Shown here: one piece after another, positions 1 to 12,100 of the stretch
Layout of the letters: every line of letters starts with the position of its first letter
How positions within the stretch are numbered: position 1 is the first letter of the stretch
From: Dendrophyllia cribrosa
Lineage: Eukaryota; Cnidaria; Anthozoa; Scleractinia; Dendrophylliidae
Direction of reading: 5' to 3'
Assembly (NCBI GenBank): GCA_024195265.1
Contig: JAJLRJ010000009.1
Location: 3,176,791-3,240,790, forward strand
Length of the DNA stretch: 64,000 nt
The notes under the pieces: model-generated
Databases searched by the model: none
What the model saw: only the letters and a program-made list of their open reading frames with translations
Told to the model about the DNA's origin: nothing
Position numbers and translations under genes: made by a program

Positions 1-191
1 TAAAATAAATTAAAAATAACAAAATCTAACTACCGTATTCTAACAGTTTAGAATAGTAGTACTTTTGAATGGTATTATTTGTTTTTTACTATTTCCCAAA
101 ATGTAATTTGGGATTTTTCTTGAATTTTTATATTTGGCACTCTTGGGAGTTAAAGGGTTTTGTTTAGAATTACCATTTGAATATTACTTAC

Positions 192-3100
192 TCCTTCCTT
201 GAAGACAATGTGGTATCCAACATTCTTTCTCTTGATTAACTCTGATGAACTCTGCACATAACTTAACAACAGTTGTGCCTCACTGTCAGACATATATAAT
301 GCCAAACTTATGGGACCTGACAACAAGAAAACAACAAGAAAATCTTCATGGTCAAAAGAGACATAGAACAGAGCAGAGCGGGAGATCTCAGGTTTGCAAC
401 CTGGCCAGACCAACAACCAGGGTCTGATATGATCATGCTGGCTGTGTTTAACATCTGTCCCAATTTAGATGATCACATCATATCATTGGGTGGTGATGTT
501 AAGCTGTTGGCCTTGTTTCCTACACCTTCTCATACGCAATGGTAGGGGACATTAAAGAACCCACTGAACTGTTTGAGAAAATATAGGGTGCAGTGGTACA
601 ACCTTTCCGTGGGAGTGGGGATGCAGTTATGAGCCCACAGTCAATTGGCATAAAAACTGTTGAGGTGTCCTTGCCTAAGTCTGGCGAAGTACCAGTAATT
701 GTACAAGTTCTTTTGTGTTGAGTGGTTAGTAAAAAGCATTGTCAGTTATACATTGACCCATCTAACTGTCAGTTAATCAAACTGACAACAGAGTTCTGCT
801 TGTTTACCTTCCCAGTGAAGACACAAACTTTCAATCATCTGAAGTCGATCAACAGACAGCTGTACAACAAGAGTGACGTCAAAAGGATCTACAACCTGTC
901 AAATAAAGGTACAAAACGGTTGGTTAGCCAAGATACTTGTGTGGCCCCTTCTTAACATGAAGCAACTGACTGAGGGAGAGAATACTTACAGGTGAAAAAT
1001 CATAATCCAGATAGTACAGATGAGTTCTGTGGATCAAATCCTGTTCTTGTTTAAACTCATAGCAAGCATCCTCGCTGTCTGTGTTACCTGTGCTCTGAAA
1101 AAAAAGTGTAATATATATTTCCAGTAGTCAGCTACACCCAGCAGAAGCTCAGCTGACGTTTGTGCTTACTAGTGGTCGAGGCTGACACTACTTTAAAAAT
1201 AAAAGTGTTAAAAGTCTTTGAAGATTTAAACTTTCTGGTAAGGTCTTTGTGGCAAGGATCATAAATGAGATCAGTGTATTTAGCAGTCAACATGTACCAA
1301 AGGAGGGAGCCTTTGTATGCCACAGAGTCTTTCATGTAGCGTGTGTTGAAACGCGGCACCAGTGGCAAATGTTGTGCAGTAATTGAGTATCTGAGATCAC
1401 ACTTCTTTGCAATGCAGTTACTTAGAATGGTAGTTATCTATCATTATATGCCTTGTGCGTGCACTTGAAAATGGCTAGTTTATATAAGTTGAATGGTTCT
1501 TGTACCTTTTCTACTAGTGTCTGCTGCGTTTGGACTTCCTGCGTAACTTCACTTATTTTGTTGTCAGTATCATTACAGGGAAATATCCATCGCCTAAGAT
1601 TAACAAAAAACATTATACAGTGTACATAATAATATACATAACCTTACATTCTTATTATTTATAGTAAGTATAATTTTTTAAGTGTATATTATTTTGTTAT
1701 TTATGGTGTTCCCAATTAGCAACACCATGCTAAAGTTATACGACACTTGAATAAAGTTTATTATTATTTTTTATTATTATTTGAAATGTTCTCTTTATTC
1801 ATTTTATTTCAATGATGCATAAAAAAAAGATAATAAAGTTGAAAACACCAACATTAATAATATTATTTTAACTGTTATGACATGCCAGGGGAATTATTAT
1901 CCAGTTTAGAAATAAATCCAAATCTACAGACTCAGTTACGGTCACAATGTGAATGCCCAACCTCAAAATTATAAATGCTGGTAGCTTGAAAAAAATCCAG
2001 AGACATCATTAATACTTAAAGTTAATATTAATGACTGAGAGTTTATTTGTAAAACAGCTGTGTACATGTACTGTGTATGCTGATTGCTGTTTTGAAGGAA
2101 ACTTTGTTCACAATTCAATCAGATAGCCACAACCTTGGCTTTCCATTTTGGATGCTACTGAAAGTCCATACATTTACCTTAGGAAGTTGCCATCGTATTC
2201 AAGAAAAGTCAGGTAAAGATTTCTAAAGAACTCTCCATGTTTGTTCTTTACCAGTAGCTTCTTTGGTGAGTTCCAATGAATAACCTGGGAATAAGCACAG
2301 AATACAAGGGGTAATTAAATCATTTGTACAATTATTAAAAAAATTCACTAAGAGAATAATTAAAATTAAATGTGACTGAGTACATTGTTGAGTTTTACAA
2401 GCATGTGGGAATCTTATGTTTTTTTTCCCAAAATTCTAATGGAAATAAATAGTTTCTTTTAATAAGGTACAATACGATTGGCAGGGCTGTCAGTAATTTT
2501 TTAAATAGGCTGAGAAGTAAAGCAAGTGGCCAGGGAAAATCGGTTTCTGTTATAATATTTGTCAATGTTTTGTTTTTCTATCAACGAAGCCTGGGGCTCA
2601 AACACACGGCCCTTACTGACAGCCCTGTAATGGTACAGACAAATTAAAGGAGAAGTTCACTCCATAAGGTACTCTTTTTTTCTTTCCATTAATAAAAAGT
2701 ACATATAGAGATAGGATGCTGAGCAAAGTTTCAGCTTCCAAAGAGCTTCCAATCCCAATTAAATCCTTGTCCAAAGTAGCCCAAAAATCATTTTGAACGC
2801 CGCCATTTTTTAACCATATTTAGCAGCCTGGCCTTGAAATGTGACGTCATTCCGTCCAACTTGAAGTGAATCGTTTTGTTTACTATACTGAAATCATGGA
2901 TTAAGAGGGTTATCAAGCGTCCCGGCCGCATTTCTCGTAATTCATCAGAATTTTTCTACCCGTTAAGATCCGAAGTTTCTTTTCTTGAAAGAGTATGAGT
3001 TATCTTCCTGAGATTTTATACGGGCCCGAGTTTTTTTAACTCATCGCAGCATCGTACATGTACATGATCTTCAAGTATTAGACAATAATTCTTCGCTCTA

Positions 3101-6100
3101 TCGCAGACACACAGAAGAAGAAGAAAACATTAGAGATGGGAAAGGAAAAGGTAAATTCAATAGAAATTTATCCGGCTTATAAGGGACTTTGAAGCGATGT
3201 GAGATTTAACACCGGCACAAACTGGGAAGGACTGAAATAGTTTCTTAAGCCGAATAATTATATATTTAATTAACTTCGGTGTTTTTTATACACAGATCGA
3301 TTTGTTTAGGTCTTTGACACAGAATGAGGTGAGAGATGTTTCAAATCAATTTCTTCTTTCACAAGCTTTTAAATGTTCTTTTTTTTTCTGAAATTAGCAT
3401 GCATGCATCGCTAACGCTTTCCGACGCTTTTATTTTATTCCGATTCCTGTTATTGAACTAATAAGGATTGATAACGATTCCAAAGCAAATTTCACCGATA
3501 AGGTGATGATGGAAGTCTTTTGCTTTTCATAATATATTTCGCAAACGGGAATAAGCTAAATGTGAGCATGTATTACCAAATTTATCATTCGACAGAAATA
3601 GCTAAAAAAAACTGCATAGCAGCGTGCATGTCGCGTTTCAACGCAAAAATTTGCGTAGAGGCATAGAATTGGACAAGGTCAAAATATTTTAACACGCACT
3701 AAAAAAAAATAATAATTACAAAGACTACTTCATTGAGACTGATGTGAAACGCATATTATTGGAAGAAATATATTTCTATGTTCAGTTTGCTAGTGGAGTT
3801 TTCTTTCAAACTAAGGCCCAAATCGCACTTGCGGACAACTTTTGAATTGTCCGCGACAATTTGGACAGAAATTGGTATACAAAATTGTCCGAGACAACTT
3901 GTCAATTTCGGAGCTAAAATTTGCAAGACAATACGAAAATTGCACATTACGGTAATTGAAACAATTTTAAAGGTGTGGAGCACTTCGACTTTCAATCTGA
4001 GCATCAAGCCTTTTCAAAGCGCACGTGGCTTTAAATCTCATTAGTATGTATTTTATGCAGTATGAAACTGGTTTGTCATTGAACACCGTCATTGAACACC
4101 GCTAAACATGATTCGATTAAAAAATAACGCATAGTATTATTTTATTTCTAAGCCTTTTCAAGGGTTTTTCTACTTTTAGTGATTAAATTGTTTTTGCGCA
4201 TTGCGATTTGCCGTGATAAATTTGAATAAAAAGAAACGTGCTGCATATTGATTTGTTTTTCTCAAGGAAGAGCACAATGATTAATCAAGAAGGCATTGTT
4301 ATCTGGATTCGCGGGTGCGTTGGAATGTATCGGACAAGCGTGTTGTCCTGCCAGGAGGCAGGACTTCGGCTCCTTTGAAAATTCGGCTGTTTTGTCGAAA
4401 CTTTTTCGACTTGGAAAAGTTGGTCGCACTTGTCTTTGCGGTGATTTTCCGTTATAATGACGAACGAATTGCACGTGCAACGTGGACCAATCAGCGGGCG
4501 GCGGTGTTTTTAAAGTTTTATTTGTCTGCCCAGTTCGTTTCTCTGAAAAGTGTAGGTCGCACTTGTCTTTGCCAAGTCAGACACTTAAATAAATTGAAAT
4601 TCGATAAAAATGTACAAAATTGTCCCAAGTGCGATTTGGGCCTAAGTCACTGCTGAATGTTGTAATTCCTGTTATTTACGTTACAACAAAAACACCGGGA
4701 AGCGAAACAGGAAAAGACTGAAATTCCAAACAGTTCGAATTAACTATGTACATTTGACAACCGGCTGGGAAGGAATTGTACTTCTACAAAAAAAATTGAT
4801 TACAAATTGTTGTTCAGTTTAATTCACAGTCAACTTACTCCCACAAATCCGACCGTATATAAAAAAAATCCCCGAAGCCAAATAAAATTCATGACTCGAA
4901 ATACAATTTCAGTCTTAACCTACTTGCGCCGCTGTTCAGAAAACTTTCACGCTACAAACGTCGTTGAAAGCTAGATTAAGTTTGATTGAATTTACCTTTT
5001 CCTTTCCCGTCTCAAAAGTTTTCCTTCGTTTTGTTAAGGAGTAAAGAATTATTTTCTTGAAAACCGGGTTGCCGGTTTGGTGCTGCGGATGTGGTAAAAA
5101 ACAAATCCGGTCGATTTAAAATAACTCATTCTGCTTCGAGAAAAGAAAAACTTCGAGCTGAAACATTCCGGTGAATTTCGTGAAATGCGGCCAGGACCCT
5201 TGATAACCCTCTTAATCCATGATTTCAGTATGGTAAACAAAACGAGTCACTTCAAGTTGGACGGAATGACGTCACATTTCAAGGCCAGGCTGCTAAATAT
5301 GGTAAAAAAAATGGCGGCATTCAAAACGATTTTTGGGCTACTTTGGACAAGGATTTAATTGGGATTGGAAGCTCTTTAGGAGCTGAAACTTTGGTCAGCA
5401 TCCTATCTCTATATGTACTTTTTATTAGTGGAAAGAAAAAAAGAGTGCCTTCTGGAGTGAACTTCTCCTTTAAAGAATTTTTTTTCTCTGTCAGCTCAAT
5501 GAAAAAAGTTACACTGGTCAAACTTGTTATTTAAACCTGTCAAAAGAATCTAATAAATAAATAAAACAGAGATCTGTAATGTCGTCACAATGAACATAAA
5601 CAACAAAAAAGTTGTATTACCTTCAATTCAGAAACATCCTTGTAACAGGTCTAAAAAAGAAGAAAGTCACCATTATATCTGAATTGAGCCTCAATTAACG
5701 AGATGGCAAAGGATTGGCAAAAATGAAGCAAAGAAGCAAAAGAAAGGATCTACAAATCAGTTAGTAATTATAATATATATGCATATTTACCGCACTACGT
5801 GTATTGTCACCAAGTTGAACATTCCATGTACAAGGCAGTTTAAAAACTAGATGTGGGTGGCTTTTTATTACTGCATTAAAAATGTCCTGGAAAAGAAATA
5901 GTTTTTAAACAAATTTAAATTAAAAATGATAACTCATCAAATTTTTTAATAAAAGGATAATTTTATACCCCTGATTTTAGATAAATATTGCAACAATCTT
6001 AAAAAGTACATTATTGTTGTGTAGAGGACATTTTGGCAAACACACACTTTCAGAGGGACAAAGCAAATGGCTTACTTGATCAGCTAGTGCTGTGGATAAC

Positions 6101-9100
6101 ATGTTCATGAGTTCTTTTTCAGCTGTTAGTCTCCACAAACTAGCCCACTTGGCCTGCCGTAACTTAAACAGGTCCAGCAGGATAACACCAGTGTTGAACC
6201 CTCGACCCTAAATCACAAACACATCTTAATCATGAGAAAAATGAAACATTCATAATGTCACAAGCATGAAATCAAACCTATGACGCATGACCTTCCCTAC
6301 ACTGGTCAGATGCTCTAACCACTGAGCTACAGAGACTTGTGAAGACCTAGGCCATGTACTAGGTTCATACTGCAAGGATCAGCAATGTTAAAAGCATTGT
6401 TTTACCTTTTCAAAACAATTAGGGTTGTCATTAGTATCTGACAGTTGGCTACAATGGCCGGCAACTTAACCCTTTAAGCCCTAAGAGTGATCAGCATCAA
6501 ATTTCTCCTTGTAATATCAATGCCTTATCAATCAAAAAAGGTCATGAGAATTAAGGACATGATCACACAAGATGAATTTCTCCCACTACTTCTCTAGGAA
6601 ATGTATAGGGACAAGAAATGAGAATTTTAATTTTGATATTAGGCCTTAAAGGGTTAAAGTTTGAAATAGGACAATAAGCATGGGAAGCTATTTTGAGTTA
6701 TGACCACCAATTTCCTTTGTGTAGCCAGCAATCTCAAAGGCTAAGGACAGCCATGAACAATCAAAATCAAAATTTTCACATGACATCAAATGTTCATGTT
6801 TTTTTTTGTAGGAAAAACTTGACAACATAAAAAAAGATGTGGTAAATAAAAGAACATAAAAATTTAAATAATATTAAAACATGTCAATTGAAATCAGATA
6901 AAAATTATTTTTTTTGTTATAATTGGAATGTTATTATTTCCAATCAGTAAAACTATAAGGATACTATTTAAAACCTTACAAAAAATTAATAAATTAATGT
7001 ACATATATTGTGTCCCCATTTAATTGCAGTCCTATTTCTTTGTTAGCAGAAATGGAATCAAGTAATAATATTGAATTCAAGCATTAGATACATAAAGTTT
7101 GTATTTCTTTTGAGAGAATTATTGTGCACTCACCAATGCAGGCCAGGGTTTGTGGTTTCTCCACAGTTTGCCAAGATACCAGTCACTTTGATTTTCTACA
7201 AGTCCAATAGCCTGTACAGTTGGATACCAAGCAAGAGAAGCATCAGAGATGATAGTTTGATTATTGCTTAATATTAACAAATGCCTGTCAAGTTTGTTAC
7301 CGGATTGTAGCAGGATCAGTTAGATGGTCCAATACAGTTTTGATAATCCAAAAGTTAATAAAGACAGTTCGACAGACAGACAGACAGACACACACACACA
7401 GACCCCAGTAGCCACACAGCTCTTTAAAACCTCTAACTTCATTGGACCTTGGTATCAGGCAGCTCTATTGTTTTCAGCGCTAGGGTCTATTGTTGTGTTG
7501 TTTGTTCTATTGTTTTCTCAGCCAATCAGAGAAGACCTTGTAAGAGCTGCCTTCCACCCCACAGAACCTTATATATAACTTATCATTATAATTTATTATT
7601 TTATTACTAAATGCTGACCCCAGCCAATAATCGTCAAATGTAGGGGCAGGCTTCTTTGATAAATAAATAACAGGTGTAAAATAGTCAATCAAAACAATGT
7701 CCAGCTGAGCCTAGAAATTCTCATGCACACAAAAAAACATCTGGCATCTTGGTAACTCTCAGCTATGAAGTTTTCCTACCTCTCTTATAAATATTAATAA
7801 TATTAGACTAAAGCTGCAAAAAATTAAATCTTAATTCTCAAACACTAAGTATGTAATTCACCATGTAATCGGATATCTGCATTAATTAAGCATACAGAGC
7901 ATTATCCAAGGGTGTCTGCCTACATGTACTATGGCTATGGATACAGACCTTTTTTCCTGTGAGCTGATCAAAAATCCTCCATAGTTCAGCAATATCAGAT
8001 GCAAATATGACATCAGTATCAAGAACAACTACCTGGAAATTGATGGTATTAACAAAAGAACGGACTCAAAAAAGGTCTTTCCAGTTCACCAATTGCATTA
8101 CATTATTTAAACTTACATTTACATGTAATAGAACATGGTTTCCAGGTATGTGGTAATAATGTGTCAAGTTTGTAGAGTATTGCTTTGATACAGCAATGGT
8201 TATGGGTTTAAGTAATGATCCGCATAAGAAGGATAGCCCTGAACGGCAATGCACGATGGAATGTCCACGTTTTTCATTGTTACAACTAGAGATCTCATTG
8301 GCCTAGACTTTAAAACTGCTAAAAAGTTAAGGTTCAAGGTGCATTTTGTCTAATTTTTTTTAAGGTTTCAAGTAATTTGAGATCCAATAGCACAACATGC
8401 AAGTTTTAAATGAAATTGTATTTGGGGAACTTCATCAAAGAAGAAAAATTATTAGCTATTGTCTTCTGCTATTCTGATTGGTTAAGCAGGAATATTTCCT
8501 AAAAATTGTTTGACGCAAATGGATTTTCTTTATTTTTATAATGAAATATAATTATTAACCATCGGCTCCTCCTCTATTCTTGAAATTGAAGATATTCTAC
8601 TAATGTGGGAAAGAGCCAATGCCACAGAACAATGAAGTTTACTATTAACAGTTCTTATGTGAAGCATTTCTTAAAATCTAATGGAAACCTGAGATTGTGT
8701 GGTTCCAGAAAATCTCCATAACTTCCCCATGGAAGGTCACTGGAAATTCAGAGAGGGAGCAGGGTGCCATAAGCCATAGCTTTTATAGAAAAGTATGAAG
8801 GTAAATTGGAATTTCCAGAAAAGTGGGGGGAGGAGGAGGGGGGACCAAAAAACCTTGCATTTGAAGGGGTATGGATATTTTCTGGTACAACACATTATAT
8901 ACATTTCATATGATTTCTTTGTAACTGTTTACTACAAGCCCTTTCATTAATAGAAATAACCCCAAAGCCATCAAATCTTTGGATGAATTCTTTAACTTGT
9001 ACAACCATTCAAATGTAAGTTATTCAGTGGTACATTCTGCTTATTTCTCAGTATTTAGCAAAATTAAGTTTTTGTTATCTTAGAACTTGCCTTATCCAAA

Positions 9101-12100
9101 GACTTTGGAATTGCCTCAGTTAGAACCAACTTCATTAAACCAAAAATTCCAGAGTAGTGTTTATTAGGTATCCAAGACACTTTATCCTATAAAATAAAAG
9201 ATCCAAATGACAACCATTACAGTGTTACCCTGGAAAACGTCCAGTTGTCATGAAAGATGATATCCTTAATACGCTTGTTTTATGCCAAAATTTAGTAAGT
9301 ACTTAATCTGTAGGGACTTATAACAGCATGATTACTGGAGCTGAGCCACTTGAAAGAAAGATGACCAACTTAAATCTTAAATCAAGATCAAGTTGGCGTG
9401 GTGTTAGAGTGGAGCCGTAGTGGGGTAGAGGTTATCGTGTTGGACTTCAAATCCAAAGATTAGTTTGAGGTGTGTTGTTTCCTCGGACAAGAAACTTTAC
9501 TCCACATTGTCTCTCTCCACCCAGGTGTATAAATGGGTACCGGTTGGCGACAAAATGCTGGGGTAACCCTGTGATGGGCTAGCATCCCATCCAAGGGGAG
9601 TAGTAATACCCTTAGTCATTTTAGCTCTGGACAAGAAGGCCACCTGTGACTCATGTGCAACTTTACATTTATTATTTGATTATGCTCTAACTATAGATGA
9701 AGTTTAAAGCACATTCCAGTAAGAGTAAAGTCATACCTTTAATATTTCTGTGCTGTAAAAACTAGTATCAACTGTAAAGAAAAAGAATACTGAGTCATGC
9801 CATAGCAGTTTGTTTCTACATCGGTTAACCCTTTAAGCCCTAAGAGTGATCAGCATCAAATTTCTCCTTGTAATATCAATACCTTATCAATCAAAAAGGT
9901 CATGAGAATTAAGGACATGATCACACGAGATGAGTTCTCTTGATATCCAAACAATTTCTCCCTCTCCCTACATGTACTTCTTCTATAGGAAATGTATAGG
10001 ACTAGAAATGAGAATATAAAATTTGATATTAGGGCTGAAGGGGTTAAATGTTTAAATTGGGGCTTTAAATATTAAGAGGCTACATGACAAATCAAATTCA
10101 AACCTAAAAAATGACCACAAATTTGACATACATGTATATGTCGTAGGTTAAAATTATTTTAGGTTAAAATTATTTCAAACTAGGTTAATTTTTATTTTCC
10201 TTTGTCTGAAATTATGTTAATGAATCTGGGACAAAGGAAAATAAAAATTAATCTAGTTTGAAATAATTTTAACCTACAACATATACATGTTGTATTTCAA
10301 ATTCTTTATAGTTTAATTTTTATTTCCTTTGTCTCAGATTCATTACCAGAAACTGAGAAAAAGAAAAACAAAAATCAAACTTGTTTGAACATTTTGAAAC
10401 TAATGAAAAAATTTGAACTACAACAAAAAATATGAACCACAACATATACAACAAGAGTTTGTTTTGACTTATAAGAAACAAAACTTTAACTAAAATATTA
10501 TTTAGAAGTTCCCACCTGCTGTTATTGCCCAAGTTTTAAAGAGGACGGTCAAAATTTTCTTTGCAATGGCATCAGAGATAAAATGAAAGTGAAGGGGATT
10601 ACGGCGGTGAAATAGAATAGACTTAATCAACGTAACAACTTGGCGACTTGCACTGTGACCTGCGCAGACCACTGCAATGTGAATAACCTGTAAAAAAATC
10701 AACAAGTTGGAGTTGAAGTTATTAATATTGGAATTTAAAAACATTGGTTTTTGAGGTGGGAAGAAAACTTAAGAACCTGAACAAAACAAATCATGAAGCA
10801 AGAGACTAGGAAATAAAATAACACATAGTATAAAATGCCCTATGATAATTTGATATCATAATAACTGGAAAAACATATCCTACCTCACAACGATATGGTT
10901 TAAGATCATTCATACATGATGTTGTCATGTTTCCTTGTGTAACTGGTATAATAAAAGAAAGAAAAAGACAATAATATTAATGATACAGTGAACAGTAAAT
11001 AAGTGCATGCTTAAGACTTTCTTTTTTCTCAAGCCTTCGATAATATTTATTTTTATTTTTGCTGTGCTTAATGTTTACTTTTCTTTTTAATAATCCAATA
11101 TTGTTAGGTGCTATAGAGCCTTTGGGAATGGCGCATTATAAATTTATTATCATTATTATTACTTAAAGGGATAGTTTCACGGTTCGGCGCATGTGCACAG
11201 ATTAAAATGCTTTATTCGCTTTCTTCCCAATTTTGTCTCAGTGTTAAAAAAACACTCACATTTACTTCAATAATCACATATTATAATAAGTCCAAACTAG
11301 GCGAAGGATGACCAAAATTCACAGAAAATTTCAACGGCTTACACTGACAAAGTCTAACACTGAATAAAACTTTTGACCCGAAGGGTTTATCTACGCTCTG
11401 GTGGCTTTCATGGGTTTCATGGGTATGTGTAATCATCCATTCAATCAGCTGACTGAGTGCGACATTTTCCCAGGCAAATTTCCCGCCAGAGTTATCTACT
11501 CGCTTCCGATTGGTGTAAACAATGAAATTAAATGGGTTACATCATAGCTTGTACACTTGTACATGCGCGAAACCACAAAACCCTCCCTTAAAATAGTAAA
11601 TTATTTTTTATACATACATGTATGAAATATGTACATTATTTATGTACAAGTACCTTGCTGACTGTCCCTTTCATAAATCTTTTGCAATCTCTTCTGAGCC
11701 ACTTTAAGTTGCCTTTTCAGCTCTAAGTTTTCTGCTTGAACACTTTCAAATTTCTGAAGCAAAACGTGTCTCCTATCTGTTATGAGTAATGAAGGATCCC
11801 TTTCTATAAATAATGAAAATACAGTACATGTACTTGCGTTAGCGTTATTTGTATTTCTCAGAGTAATAAATATTGGTAGGGTTCTGTGGTCTGCCTCTTA
11901 AAACCCTTAACTAGTTTTAGACTGAATTTTTTTTTTTACCTACATGTACTGTAGCACCCAATTTCAGACCACAGGCCCATTGCTCAAATGTCCCATTAAC
12001 TTTTTGGGCCCAGAACTATATTTTAAAATCAGAATCTCTAGAACGGTGGTGTAGTTTTTAGCCCGCAAATCAGCGTACCTTGCTTCACCAACTTAGAATT

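Noticed and set aside
3778..4044. 88-residue plus-strand frame and neighbouring frames to 4656 as genes
   Set aside because: They lie entirely within a nested inverted-repeat element and have counterparts caused by its symmetry.
6240..6346. A functional tRNA gene
   Set aside because: A-box is good but the acceptor stem does not close and the B-box is mutated; better explained as a SINE.
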